From: Bordetella sp. FB-8
GTDB lineage: Bacteria; Pseudomonadota; Gammaproteobacteria; Burkholderiales; Burkholderiaceae_B
DNA length: 64,000 nucleotides
Direction: 5' to 3'
Assembly (NCBI RefSeq): GCF_000382185.1
Contig: NZ_KB907784.1
Span: forward strand, 3,685,133-3,749,132
Every line of letters begins with the position of its first letter. Within the stretch, counting starts at the first letter, position 1. Both the position numbers and the translations under genes were made by a program. The notes under the pieces were generated by a model. The model had not been told where the DNA came from. It saw only the letters and a program-made list of their open reading frames with translations, and searched no databases. Shown here piece by piece: positions 35,598 to 46,137 of the stretch.

Positions 35598-36632
35598 TCA
35601 ATGCTCGTGCTCGTCGAGCACCAGGTGGGCCATGCCTTTCTCGGTGGCGAGGCCCACCTTCTGGCCGATCGGCAGCGTAGCCTTGGTGCGCACGTGGCCA
35701 TAGGGCAGCCCCGTGACGACCGGCACCTTGAGCGTCTTGCGCAGCCATTTGACGACCTCGGGCATGTCGTAGCCCGCATCGTGCGCCGCCAGGCGATAGT
35801 CGCTGAAATGGCCCAGTACGATGGCCTTCTGCTGCTCGAGCACGCCGGCCTGCCATAGCTGGGCCAGCATGCGCTCGACCCGGTAAGGGTGTTCGCCCAC
35901 GTCTTCCAGGAAGAGGATGCCCTTCTTGACCCTGGGCAGATAGGGCGTGCCCAGGAGCGAGGCCACCATGGCCAGGTTGCCGCCCCACAGGATGCCGCGC
36001 GCGTCCACCGGGTCTGCGTCCCGGGTCTCGAAGCTGAGGATTTCCAGCTCGCCGCGCATCAGCTCGCCGAACAAGGCCAGGGTAAGTTCGTCGGGCTTGT
36101 CGGCGCCGAAGTCGGAGGCGGCGCAAGGCCCGGTATAGCTGACCGTGCCCGTGCGCGCCAGCAGCGCCAGATTGAAGGCGGTGAAGTCGCTCAGGCCCAC
36201 GAAGCGCTTGCCGCTGTCGGCCATGGCCTTCCAGTCGATCAGGGGCAGCAGGCGCGACAGGCCGTAGCCGCCGCGCGTGGCCATGACGATGGGATGCTTT
36301 TGCCTGATGGCGCGTTGCAGGCCGGCCAGACGCTGCTTATCGGTGCCCGCGAAGCGCTGGTGCACGGCTTTCGCGGCGCGGTCGATGGCGGCCTTGAAGC
36401 CTTCGGCCGCGAGACGTTCGCAGGCCAGATCCAGCGCTTGGGGGTTGTGCACCGCCGACGACGGAGAGATCAGATAGGCGCCGCGGGTCATCGGGGCATG
36501 CGCGCGAGGATGGGCGCCGTGCCCGTCGTCGTGATGATGGGGGTCGTCGCGATGTTCGCACGCGTCGTCGCACAGATGTCCTGCCTCGCCATGTTTGGCC
36601 CGCGCGTTCTTGTTCTGCTTTTTTTGGTTCAT
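35598..36632 (-). CDS. LD-carboxypeptidase (LdcA/MccF family) with His-rich N-terminus
   Basis: 344 residues. The peptidase S66 core starts near residue 50 (GAYLISPSSAV) and has ATRGGYGLSRLLPLID, with the nucleophile region GLSDFTAFNLAL and GGNLAMVASLLGTPYLP; the catalytic Glu/His lie in LFLEDVGEHPYRVERML and VLGHFSD. It cleaves the L,D-bond of murein tetrapeptides in recycling. The first about 48 residues are unusual: a Lys-rich start then CDDACEHRDDPHHHDDGHGAH, a metal-binding-like tract. It lies 3 bases after tadA and is probably co-transcribed. Confidence 0.92.
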   Translation of the reverse strand: MNQKKQNKNARAKHGEAGHLCDDACEHRDDPHHHDDGHGAHPRAHAPMTRGAYLISPSSAVHNPQALDLACERLAAEGFKAAIDRAAKAVHQRFAGTDKQRLAGLQRAIRQKHPIVMATRGGYGLSRLLPLIDWKAMADSGKRFVGLSDFTAFNLALLARTGTVSYTGPCAASDFGADKPDELTLALFGELMRGELEILSFETRDADPVDARGILWGGNLAMVASLLGTPYLPRVKKGILFLEDVGEHPYRVERMLAQLWQAGVLEQQKAIVLGHFSDYRLAAHDAGYDMPEVVKWLRKTLKVPVVTGLPYGHVRTKATLPIGQKVGLATEKGMAHLVLDEHEH

Positions 36633-36635
36633 GCT

Positions 36636-37995
<1,360 letters not shown>

Positions 37996-38014
37996 GAAGG
38001 GACGCGGCGGATGA

Positions 38015-38488
38015 CTACTTCTGGGCCGGCGCCGCCGGAACGGGGACGGGCGCGTAGTCGGTCTGGCTCGGCTGCGCGGGCACCTGGTATTGATACTCGC
38101 GCAGCACGCCGCCGCCGCCCACGCTGCCTTCGGTGCGCGTGGGATCCTGCATCATTTCCCTGCAGGTCGCCTGCTGGTCGGCAGGCAGGAGCTTGCAGCG
38201 ATCGAGCGCGTTCTGGTTATAGTTCTGGCTGCCTTCGGTCAAGCCGCCCAGCAAAGCCTGCTGGCGCGCTGCGCCGGCTTCCTTCAGGCAGGTCGCCAAA
38301 TCTTCGCTGGTATGGCCGGATTTGCAGAGCGCCACCTGGCGCTGGTACTGGGCTTCGATACCGGCCTTCTGGGCCGGGCTTACGCTTGCCGATTGGGCCG
38401 CCAAAGCCACACCCGAGGCCAAAGCAAACACGGACGCGCCCCCGAGGACCAGAGCCACACGCCGTGACAGGACGAGAGGATTGAGCAT
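38015..38488 (-). CDS. Secreted hypothetical protein
   Basis: 157 residues. An N-terminal signal peptide (VALVLGGASVFALASGVALA, cleavage after ALA or AQS) precedes a periplasmic helical domain with four Cys at regular positions (ALCKSG, ATCLKEA, DRCKLLP, ATCREMM), suggesting two disulfides, and a Pro/Val-rich tail. A perfect SD AAGGAGGT stands 5 bases before ATG 38488, so it is probably strongly translated. No named family recognised. Homologous small proteins occur in Bordetella-like genomes, from memory. Confidence 0.8.
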   Translation of the reverse strand: MLNPLVLSRRVALVLGGASVFALASGVALAAQSASVSPAQKAGIEAQYQRQVALCKSGHTSEDLATCLKEAGAARQQALLGGLTEGSQNYNQNALDRCKLLPADQQATCREMMQDPTRTEGSVGGGGVLREYQYQVPAQPSQTDYAPVPVPAAPAQK

Positions 38489-38643
38489 GACATACCTCCT
38501 TCTTGGAACGGACGCTCGCGAAAGCGGCGCCTCGAGTCAGATTGTGGCACGATTGCGTCGCGACACCCGTACGATACATTGCAGCATATTTCATCATATT
38601 TACTGATTTTTCAGCCCCCTTGCTGGCCGGCCAGCGCCCACCG

Positions 38644-40257
38644 ATGCCCATAGACATGACCCTGCCCGCTTCTTTCCCGAACACGTCGGACCGCTCCGTC
38701 CTGCTTTCCTCGCTTGCACAAACGCCCTGGGACGTGGTGGTCATCGGCGGCGGGGCCACCGGCCTGGGCACGGCGGTGGACGCGGCCTCGCGCGGCTTTC
38801 GCACGCTGCTGGTGGAAGGGGCCGATTTCGCCAAGGGCACCTCCAGCCGCGCCACCAAGCTGGTGCACGGCGGCGTGCGCTACCTGGCCCAGGGCAACAT
38901 CTCGCTGGTGCGCGAAGCCCTGCGCGAACGCGGCCTGCTCCATCGCAATGCGCCGCACCTGGCCTGGCCGCTGGGCTTCGTGGTGCCGGCCTATCGCCTC
39001 ATCGACAAACCTTTCTATGGCATAGGCCTGAAGATCTACGACCTGCTGGCGGGTCGTCTCAATCTCAAGCCCAGCCGCTGGCTCTCGCGCGACCAGGCCC
39101 TGGCGCATGCCCCCACCCTGGCTCAGCAGCAAGGCGGCCGGGCGCTGCGCGGGGGCATCCTGTACTACGACGGCCAGTTCGACGACGCGCGGCTGGCCAT
39201 CGCGCTGATGCGCACCCTGCAAGACCTGGGCGGCACCGCGGTCAACTATGTGCGCGCGCGCGGCCTGGTGCAGGCCGAAGGCCGTATCACCGGGGTTGAA
39301 TTGGAAGACGCGGAAACCGGCGCCGAATTAGGCGCGGTGCGCGCGCATTGCGTGGTCAACGCGACGGGCGTCTGGGTCGACGCGGTGCGCCGCATGGACG
39401 AGCCCGACGCTCCGGGCATGGTGGCACCCAGCCAGGGCGTGCACCTGACGCTGCCGCGCGAGTTCCTGCCGGGCGAGGACGCCATACTCATACCCAAGAC
39501 CGACGACGGGCGCGTACTGTTCGTGGTGCCCTGGAACGGCCACACCCTGGTCGGCACCACCGATGCGCCGCGCGCCGACCTGCCGCTCGAGCCCAGGGCC
39601 TCGGATGCCGACGTGGATTTCATCCTGGGCACGGCTGCGCGCTACCTGAGCCGCGCACCCACCCGCGCCGACGTCACCAGCGTCTGGGCCGGCCTGCGTC
39701 CCCTGGTCAAACATACGGGCGAGGCCGCCACCAAGACGCTGTCGCGCGAGCACACCATCCTCGTGTCGCGTTCCGGCCTGGTCACCGTGACGGGCGGCAA
39801 ATGGACGACCTACCGCCGCATGGCCCAGGACGTGCTCGATACCGCGATCGAAAAGCACCTGTTGCCGGCCGCAGCCTGCCGTACCGAGTCGCTGCCGCTG
39901 CACGGCTCGCCGGGCGATCCGGCCAGGCTGGCGGCCAAGTCCGGCACGCCAGACAGCTATTACGGCACCGACCTGCCTGCCCTGCGCGCTCTGCCCGGCA
40001 CCGAACATATGCTGGTCGCCGCCAGCGGCCTGACCGAGGCACACGTACGCCACGCCGCGCGCTTCGAGCTGGCGCGCACCATCGAGGACGTGCTGGCGCG
40101 CCGCAACCGCGCCCTGTTCCTCGATGTGCGCGCCGCGCTGGCCGCCGCGCCCGAGGTGGCGCGCATCCTGGCCGACGAACTCGGCCGCGACGAGGTCTGG
40201 AAGGCCGCCACCCTGAAGGATTTCGAATCCGTCGCCCGGCAATATCTGCCGGCCTGA
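38644..40257 (+). CDS. glpD: Aerobic glycerol-3-phosphate dehydrogenase GlpD
   Basis: 537 residues. The FAD motif DVVVIGGGATGLGTAVDAASRG, then GTSSRATKLVHGGVRYLAQGN and the C-terminal ELARTIEDVLARRNRALFLD are characteristic. The membrane-associated flavoenzyme oxidises sn-glycerol-3-phosphate to dihydroxyacetone phosphate, feeding electrons to quinone. ATG 38656 is an alternative start four codons in. The upstream region has an AT-rich stretch (38580-38610) typical of a promoter. YbaK and an NRDE gene follow closely. Confidence 0.95.
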   Translation: MPIDMTLPASFPNTSDRSVLLSSLAQTPWDVVVIGGGATGLGTAVDAASRGFRTLLVEGADFAKGTSSRATKLVHGGVRYLAQGNISLVREALRERGLLHRNAPHLAWPLGFVVPAYRLIDKPFYGIGLKIYDLLAGRLNLKPSRWLSRDQALAHAPTLAQQQGGRALRGGILYYDGQFDDARLAIALMRTLQDLGGTAVNYVRARGLVQAEGRITGVELEDAETGAELGAVRAHCVVNATGVWVDAVRRMDEPDAPGMVAPSQGVHLTLPREFLPGEDAILIPKTDDGRVLFVVPWNGHTLVGTTDAPRADLPLEPRASDADVDFILGTAARYLSRAPTRADVTSVWAGLRPLVKHTGEAATKTLSREHTILVSRSGLVTVTGGKWTTYRRMAQDVLDTAIEKHLLPAAACRTESLPLHGSPGDPARLAAKSGTPDSYYGTDLPALRALPGTEHMLVAASGLTEAHVRHAARFELARTIEDVLARRNRALFLDVRAALAAAPEVARILADELGRDEVWKAATLKDFESVARQYLPA

Positions 40258-40303
40258 AGCGGCCGCGCGCCGCGCCCTGGACGCCATCTCCCGACACCCA
40301 TCC

Positions 40304-40786
40304 ATGACCACCTACGACAAACTGCAAGAACTGCTGCGAGCCCATCAGATCGACTACAAGCTGGTGCAGCACGCGGCGGCCGGAAAGTCCGAGGAAGTGG
40401 CCGCCCTGCGCGGCACCGAGGTCAGCCAGGGCGCCAAGGCACTGGTGTGCCGGGTAAAGATCACCTCCAACACGCGCAAGCACGTGCTGGCCGTGTTTCC
40501 CGCCGATCGCCAGGCGGACCTGGACGCGGTGGCCGCGGCCGTGGGCGGCAAGAAGGCTTCGCTGGTGCCGCACGAGCTGGCACGCGAACTGACCGGCTGC
40601 GAGATCGGCGCCATTCCGCCCTTCACCTTCAATGCGCAGCTACAGTTGCTGGTGGACCCCACGCTGGGCACCCGGCACGAAGAGATCGCCTTCAACGCGG
40701 GCAGGCTGGATGCCTCCATCGTGATGCGCACCGCCGATTATTTCCGCGTGGCCGCGCCCGAACAGGCCACCCTCATCAAGGCTTGA
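40304..40786 (+). CDS. YbaK/EbsC-family aminoacyl-tRNA deacylase-like protein
   Basis: 160 residues of the YbaK/ProX editing-domain fold. The family core is seen as LVQHAAAGKSEEVAALRG, then VCRVKITSNTRKHVLAVFPADRQADL and GAIPPFTFNAQLQLLVDP (the 'GxxxPF' loop). Such stand-alone domains hydrolyse mischarged tRNAs. It lies 46 bases after glpD and 20 before the NRDE gene. Confidence 0.9.
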   Translation: MTTYDKLQELLRAHQIDYKLVQHAAAGKSEEVAALRGTEVSQGAKALVCRVKITSNTRKHVLAVFPADRQADLDAVAAAVGGKKASLVPHELARELTGCEIGAIPPFTFNAQLQLLVDPTLGTRHEEIAFNAGRLDASIVMRTADYFRVAAPEQATLIKA

Positions 40787-40806
40787 AACCGCCGTCTCGC
40801 CGCGCC

Positions 40807-41604
40807 ATGTGCCTTGCCGTCCTCGCCCTGCGCTCGATCCCCGGCGTGCCGGTGCTGGTCGCCGCCAATCGCGACGAGTTCCACGCCCGTCCCGCCGCGC
40901 CGGCGGCGCGCTGGGACGGCGAGCCGGCGATCCATGCCGGACGCGACCTGCAGGCCGGGGGCACGTGGATGGGCGCTACGGAAGATGGCCGCTTCGCCCT
41001 GGTGACCAATTACCGCGAACCGGGCCGGCAGCGGTCCGGGGCGCCTTCGCGCGGCGCCCTGGTCCAGGACTGGCTGCGCGGCCAGGGCACGATCGCCGAC
41101 TACCTGGCCTGGCTGCACGCCGAAGGCTCACGCTACAACGGTTTCAACCTGATCGTGGGCGATGCCGGCCGTGCCTGGTACTACGGTAACCGGGGCGATG
41201 CGCCGCGTGAATTGCCGGATGGCGTCTATGGCCTGTCCAACCACCTGCTCGATACGCCCTGGCCCAAGCTGGTACGCGTGCGCCGGGCCTTCGAAGGCCT
41301 GATCGCGCAAGCCGGCCCCGCGCGGCCCTCGACCGAAGCGCTCTATGCCATGCTGCATGACCGCACGCCCACGCAAGACGCCCAGTTGCCGGACACCGGA
41401 CTGCCGCTGGAGCGAGAACGGATGCTCGGCAGCCCCTTCATCGTCAGCCCCGATTACGGTACGCGCGCCTCGACCGTGCTGGCGCTGCGCGCCGCCGGCG
41501 ATGGGGAACTGCACGAGCGCAGCTACGATCCGCAAGGCATGGCCCGGGGCGACAGCGACCTGTCCTGGGGCCGCCGAGCGGCTCAATCGGCCCAGCGCTC
41601 CTGA
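40807..41604 (+). CDS. NRDE-family (TANGO2-like) protein
   Basis: 265 residues beginning MCLAVLAL with AANRDEFHARPAAPAARW, the NRDE signature including the N-terminal Cys2 expected for an Ntn-hydrolase-like fold. Further conserved pieces are GRDLQAGGTWMGA and RFALVTNYREPG, then VYGLSNHLLDTPWPK. The biochemical role of bacterial members is unknown; heme trafficking has been proposed for TANGO2. The 3' end overlaps the convergent response regulator by 22 bases. Confidence 0.9.
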   Translation: MCLAVLALRSIPGVPVLVAANRDEFHARPAAPAARWDGEPAIHAGRDLQAGGTWMGATEDGRFALVTNYREPGRQRSGAPSRGALVQDWLRGQGTIADYLAWLHAEGSRYNGFNLIVGDAGRAWYYGNRGDAPRELPDGVYGLSNHLLDTPWPKLVRVRRAFEGLIAQAGPARPSTEALYAMLHDRTPTQDAQLPDTGLPLERERMLGSPFIVSPDYGTRASTVLALRAAGDGELHERSYDPQGMARGDSDLSWGRRAAQSAQRS

Positions 41605-42575
41605 ATCTGCGGCAGTTCCGGCGCCAGCGTTGCGAAGTGCGCGACCAGCGCCGGGTCGAAATGCCGGCCCGCTTGGGTCTGGATGTATTCCAGCGCCTGC
41701 ATCATGGACCAGGCCTCCTTGTAGGGACGGCGCGAAGTCAGCGCGTCGAACACATCGGCAATAGCGACGATGCGCGCCTCCAAGGGAATCAGCTCGCCCT
41801 TCAAGCCGCGCGGATAACCGCTGCCGTCCCATTTTTCGTGATGGGCGAGCGCGATGGTGTGCGCCATGCGCAATATGCCCGAGGGATGCTCGCCGATAAT
41901 CTCGGCCCCGATCTCGGGATGGCGGCGCATGACGGTCCATTCCTCGATGTCGAGCGGGCCGGGTTTGCGCAGCACGGCATCGGGAATGCCGATCTTGCCC
42001 ACGTCGTGCATCGGCGCTGCGTTGAGCAGATCGTCCGCCCAGGCTGCGCTCAAGCCCGCGCGCAACGCCAGCCGCTGAGCATAGTGACTCATACGGATGA
42101 CGTGCATGCCCGTTTCGTTGTCCTTGTATTCGGCCGCGCGGCCCAGGCGCTGCACGATCTGCAGGCGCGTCTCGCGCAGCTCGTTCATATGGACCAGCGA
42201 GAGGTGCGTGCGCACGCGGGCACAGACCACGGGAGGGCTGATAGGCTTGGTGATGTAGTCCACCGCGCCCAATCTCAAGCCGTAGGCCTCGTCATCGCTG
42301 TCGATCAGCGCGGTGATGAAAATGACGGGGATCTGCGCGGTGGCCGGGTCGGCCTTGAGCGCGGCGCACACGGCGTGGCCGTCCATCTGCGGCATCATCA
42401 CGTCCAGCAGCACCAGATCGGGCAACTGCTCGCGCGCGATGGCCAGCGCCCGCGCGCCACTATTGGCGAAAAACAGGCGGTAACCGGCTTGCAGCGCGTA
42501 GCGCAGCACTTGCAGATTATTGGGTTCGTCGTCGACGACGAGCAGGCGGGGACGATGGTCAGGCGCTGCGGGCAT
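41583..42575 (-). CDS. Response regulator with HD-GYP output domain
   Basis: 330 residues. The receiver domain (1-125) has the phospho-acceptor in LVLLDVMMPQMDG, upstream acidic pair VVDDEPNN and K in YITKPIS. The HD-GYP domain follows with HDVGKIGIPD and HHEKWDGSGYPRGLKG, complete for binuclear metal cyclic-di-GMP phosphodiesterase activity. No histidine kinase is adjacent. It overlaps the convergent NRDE gene. Confidence 0.94.
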   Translation of the reverse strand: MPAAPDHRPRLLVVDDEPNNLQVLRYALQAGYRLFFANSGARALAIAREQLPDLVLLDVMMPQMDGHAVCAALKADPATAQIPVIFITALIDSDDEAYGLRLGAVDYITKPISPPVVCARVRTHLSLVHMNELRETRLQIVQRLGRAAEYKDNETGMHVIRMSHYAQRLALRAGLSAAWADDLLNAAPMHDVGKIGIPDAVLRKPGPLDIEEWTVMRRHPEIGAEIIGEHPSGILRMAHTIALAHHEKWDGSGYPRGLKGELIPLEARIVAIADVFDALTSRRPYKEAWSMMQALEYIQTQAGRHFDPALVAHFATLAPELPQIQERWAD

Positions 42576-42813
42576 GTAGGTATGGAATTTCTGAGGTCAG
42601 GCTTGGCGACTGCCCCTGTAGCCGTCAATTATCGGCCGAATCGCGGCAAACGCCAGCGGGCCAGGATCATGGCGCCGGGAACTGCGGCGCGGCTTGCGAA
42701 AGATGGCTGGGGCCGCCACCGCGGGCAAACCATGGGCTGGCGGTTAAAATAGCGGGTTGACTTACGCGCCGGCCGTGCGCAAACCGCGCAAAAATCGGGC
42801 CTGCGCCCTTTTC

Positions 42814-43446
42814 ATGACCTATTCCGTCAAAGAACTTTTCAAGACACTGCAAGGCGAAGGCGCCCAGGCCGGGCGCGCCGCCGTATTCTGCCGTTTTGCC
42901 GGCTGCAACCTCTGGAGCGGCCGCGAAAGCGATCGGGCACAGGCCGCCTGCACCTTCTGCGACACCGATTTCGTCGGCACCGACGGCGAAGGCGGCGGCA
43001 AATTTTCCGATGCCCAGGTCCTGGCCGCGGCGATTGCCGCCTGCTGGGGCGATGAGACCGGGCACCGCTACGTCGTCTTCACCGGCGGCGAACCGCTGCT
43101 GCAGCTGGACGACGCGCTGGTCGCGGCCGTCCACGCGCAGGGGTTTGCGATCGCCATCGAAACCAACGGCACCATCGCGCCGCCCGCGGGCATAGACTGG
43201 ATCTGCGTCAGCCCCAAGGGCAACTCGCCGGTGGTGGTGGCGCGCGGCAACGAGCTCAAGCTGGTCTACCCGCAGCTCGATGCCCTGCCCGAGCGCTACG
43301 CGCACCTGGACTTCGAACACTTTTTCCTGCAGCCCATGGACGGCCCCGCGCGGGTAGCCAACACCGAGCGCATCGTGCGCTACTGCCTGCAACACCCGCA
43401 ATGGCGGCTCAGCCTGCAAACCCATAAATACATAGGCATTCCATGA
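42814..43446 (+). CDS. queE: 7-carboxy-7-deazaguanine synthase QueE
   Basis: 210-residue radical-SAM enzyme of queuosine/preQ0 synthesis. The cluster motif is the expanded CNLW...CTFCDTDF (C-x14-C-x2-C) form known in proteobacterial QueE, followed by the SAM-binding FTGGEPLLQ and ETNGT. ATG 42814 gives the family N-terminus (YSVKELFKTLQGEG). It overlaps queD by four bases. QueC and QueF are not in the window. Confidence 0.95.
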   Translation: MTYSVKELFKTLQGEGAQAGRAAVFCRFAGCNLWSGRESDRAQAACTFCDTDFVGTDGEGGGKFSDAQVLAAAIAACWGDETGHRYVVFTGGEPLLQLDDALVAAVHAQGFAIAIETNGTIAPPAGIDWICVSPKGNSPVVVARGNELKLVYPQLDALPERYAHLDFEHFFLQPMDGPARVANTERIVRYCLQHPQWRLSLQTHKYIGIP

Positions 43447-43913
43447 ACCACGCCCCAGCCTCCAGTCCGGTCGTGTCCGTCACGCGCAAGCTGGAATTCG
43501 ACGCGGGCCACCGCATCCCCGACCATCGCAGCCAGTGCCGCAATCTGCATGGCCATCGCTACGTGCTCGAAATCACGCTCGCAGGCGACATCGTCAATGC
43601 GCCCGGCGCATCGGACAACGGCATGGTGATGGACTTCACCGAGATCAAGGCCATTGCCCAGGCGCATATCGTCCAGGTCTGGGATCATGCCTTCCTGGTG
43701 TACGACGGCGACGTGGCGGTGCGCGACTTCCTGGAATCGCTGCCCAGCCACAAGACGGTGGTGCTGGACCGCATTCCCACCGTCGAAAACCTGGCGGCCA
43801 TCGCCTTCGAGACGCTGGCGCCGCATTACCATGGCCACTACGGCAACCACCTGCGGCTGACCCGGGTGCGCCTTTACGAAACGCCCAATTGCTGGGCCGA
43901 CTGCGAAGGCTGA
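43443..43913 (+). CDS. queD: 6-carboxy-5,6,7,8-tetrahydropterin synthase QueD
   Basis: 156 residues. The zinc and catalytic site is clear: KLEFDAGHRI (His), QCRNLHGHRY (catalytic Cys and two His), and the later DHAF and PTVENLA (catalytic His/Asp/Glu region). It makes the substrate precursor used by QueE in queuosine synthesis, and the ATGA overlap indicates coupled translation. Confidence 0.95.
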   Translation: MNHAPASSPVVSVTRKLEFDAGHRIPDHRSQCRNLHGHRYVLEITLAGDIVNAPGASDNGMVMDFTEIKAIAQAHIVQVWDHAFLVYDGDVAVRDFLESLPSHKTVVLDRIPTVENLAAIAFETLAPHYHGHYGNHLRLTRVRLYETPNCWADCEG

Positions 43914-43962
43914 AGACACAAAGGTAGTGTTCCCGCCCAGGGGCGACCCGGCGGAAAAAACC

Positions 43963-44664
43963 TCAATGCACCGTCGCGTCCGGCGGCGGCGCCTGGTCGT
44001 GGCCCATGGCCGCTTCCCAGCTGCGCAAAGGCACGCAGGTCTGCAGTCGCTCGATCGCGCGCTTGATCAGCACCGGATGCAATTCATGGCCCACGTGCGA
44101 TGCGACGTCTATCGTCGAGTCGCCCTGCAGTTGCCCCAGGCGATGCTGGGCGGCCATGGCGTGATTGACGGTGATGACCGCATCGTCGGCGCCGTGCAGC
44201 AAGTGGATGGTCGTGTATTGCGGCGCCTTGTCCGGCAAGGTGGCATAGCGGCCCGAGAAGGCCAACACACGGCCGGCCAGCGCCTGGTCGGCCTGCACCG
44301 CTTCCAACGCCATAATGGCGCCCTGCGAAAAGCCCGCCAGCGCCGTGTGGCCGGTCTTGATCTTGAGCCGAAGCTGCGCGGCGCGCACGTACTCGTTCAG
44401 CGCCGGCAAGGCCTGCGCCACGCGTTCGGCGCGGTTGTCCTCGCCCACACCACGCGTGGAGAACCATTGGCGGCCCGGGCCGCCGTTGTCATAGGCATGA
44501 AAGCCCTCGGGTATCAGCACGACCGCATTGGAAAACGCCACGCGCAGGGCAAGGCCCAGCGCTTCGAGATTGTCGGGATTGCCGCCCACGCCGTGCAGCA
44601 ACACAAACAGCTGCAAGGCCTCGATGCCGGGATTGGGGTAGAACTCAATGGAAGACGACGCCAT
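43963..44664 (-). CDS. Carboxylesterase/YpfH-like serine hydrolase
   Basis: 233-residue alpha/beta hydrolase. The oxyanion loop is FVLLHGVGGNPDN, the nucleophile elbow GFSQGAIM (around residue 117), and the acid/His are in LLHGADDAVI and SHVGHELHP. These fit the phospholipase/carboxylesterase family of YpfH. No signal peptide. ATG 44664 is preferred to TTG 44670. It is downstream of, and co-directional with, the D-amino-acid dehydrogenase but separated by strong hairpins. Confidence 0.9.
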   Translation of the reverse strand: MASSSIEFYPNPGIEALQLFVLLHGVGGNPDNLEALGLALRVAFSNAVVLIPEGFHAYDNGGPGRQWFSTRGVGEDNRAERVAQALPALNEYVRAAQLRLKIKTGHTALAGFSQGAIMALEAVQADQALAGRVLAFSGRYATLPDKAPQYTTIHLLHGADDAVITVNHAMAAQHRLGQLQGDSTIDVASHVGHELHPVLIKRAIERLQTCVPLRSWEAAMGHDQAPPPDATVH

Positions 44665-44724
44665 GCGCAAGGCTCTCTGCGAAATACGATGCGCCGCCGC
44701 GGCGCATTTTGGGTGAGATCTTAA

Positions 44725-44750
44725 CGCGGCGCGGAAACCTTCGCGCCGCG
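44725..44750 (-). terminator. Strong hairpin downstream of the D-amino-acid dehydrogenase gene
   Basis: CGCGGCGCG (44725-44733) pairs perfectly with CGCGCCGCG (44742-44750) across an 8-base loop. On the minus strand only two T residues follow, so it is at best a weak intrinsic terminator. A second hairpin, ATGCGCC/GGCGCAT (44689-44707), follows. Confidence 0.4.
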
Positions 44751-44795
44751 CCTTCGGCCCGCTGCCTGCCGGCAGCCGCTTTTCCCCGGGACGGC

Positions 44796-46043
44796 CTAAG
44801 GTAAGAAATCCCGCGCATCCAGCGGCAGCGGCATGGACGACATCTGGGCGGTGAGCAGGGCGGCGCTACCGCAGGCCAGCGTGAATCCCAGCGCGCCGTG
44901 CCCGGCGTTGAGCCAGAGATTGTCCCCGGCCCGGCTACGGCCCACGAGCGGCACCCCCCTGGGCGTGGCGGGCCGCTGGCCAGCCCAGGCCTGAGCCAGG
45001 TCCAAATCCAGTGCGGGAAAGGACTCGCGCACCTGACGCTTGAACAACTGCACGCGTTCGGGCACCAGATCGGGCACACCGTCAATGTCCACCATGGCGG
45101 CGATGCGCAGCACACTGCCCAGCCGGGCATAGACGATGCGGCGCTGGTAGTCGGTCACGCTGATGTCCGGCACGTCTGCATCGCCCGGCGCGACCGGCAC
45201 CGTCAGGCTGTAACCCTTGAGCGGATAGATGGGCGCATCGCCGCCCAGTTGATGCAGCAACGCCGGCGTAGCGGTGCCCGCGGCCAGCACCACGGCATCG
45301 GTCCGGATGGAATCGCTGTCCGTGCGCACGGACGCAATGCGCCTGCCGTCCGGACGGTCAAAGCCCCGCACCGCGGTGCCCAGGCGGCACGCCACATTGC
45401 CCATGCGCAGCAGGCGCTCGTACAACTCTTCGGTGAAAAGCCGGCAGTCGCCCGCTTCCTCGCTGGGGGTATAGACGGCGCCGGCCAGGTCGACCCCCAT
45501 GCCGGACAGGGCGGGTTCCAGGCGCAGTGTCTGCCGGGCATCCAGAACCTGCTGCTCGGCACCCAGCCGCGCCTGGTAGGCCACTTGCCTGCGCGCCTTC
45601 TCCAGCAGAGCCGCATCGCGGTAGACGATGAGCTTGCCATTGCGCACGTGGGCGAAATCCAGCGGCTCCTGCTCCAGCAGGGCATGCAGCACGTCGCGGC
45701 TCAGATAGGCCAGCGCCTGCAGGCTGGCCGTGGAGGCCTGCGATGTGGCGGCATTGCAGGCCAGCGCGAACTGTAGGCACCAGCGCCACTGGCGCGGATC
45801 GAGCCGCAGCCGCCAGCGCAGCGGCGCATCGCCGCGCAGCAGCCAGCCCGGCACGCTGGGCAGCACGCCCGGAGCGGCCAGCGGCGCGACGTAGCTATAG
45901 CTCAGTTGCCCGCCGTTGGCGTGGCTGGCCTGCTGCGCGGGTTTCGAACGGGCATCGACCAGGACGACATCATGGCCTTGGCGAGCGAGGAAATAGGCCG
46001 ACGTCACACCGATGACGCCGGCCCCTATCACGGTGATATGCAT
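44796..46043 (-). CDS. dadA: D-amino-acid dehydrogenase (DadA-like)
   Basis: 415-residue FAD-dependent DAO-family enzyme. The start MHITVIGAGVIGVTSAYFLARQGHDVVLVDA is the dinucleotide-binding motif; SHANGGQLSYSYVAPLA and the C-terminal GHGALGFTLACGSA are typical of DadA small subunits, which oxidise D-amino acids to keto acids at the membrane. No alanine racemase (dadX) neighbours it, so it may be a paralogue. The long in-frame extension upstream of ATG 46043 was rejected as it lacks homology. Confidence 0.9.
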   Translation of the reverse strand: MHITVIGAGVIGVTSAYFLARQGHDVVLVDARSKPAQQASHANGGQLSYSYVAPLAAPGVLPSVPGWLLRGDAPLRWRLRLDPRQWRWCLQFALACNAATSQASTASLQALAYLSRDVLHALLEQEPLDFAHVRNGKLIVYRDAALLEKARRQVAYQARLGAEQQVLDARQTLRLEPALSGMGVDLAGAVYTPSEEAGDCRLFTEELYERLLRMGNVACRLGTAVRGFDRPDGRRIASVRTDSDSIRTDAVVLAAGTATPALLHQLGGDAPIYPLKGYSLTVPVAPGDADVPDISVTDYQRRIVYARLGSVLRIAAMVDIDGVPDLVPERVQLFKRQVRESFPALDLDLAQAWAGQRPATPRGVPLVGRSRAGDNLWLNAGHGALGFTLACGSAALLTAQMSSMPLPLDARDFLP

Positions 46044-46137
46044 GGTGCCTGCACGACAATAATGGGTAAGCCCGTATTGTCCAAGCAGGCGCCATGCGCG
46101 CGCCAATAGCGAAGCCGCCTGCGCCCATAACCTGGAC

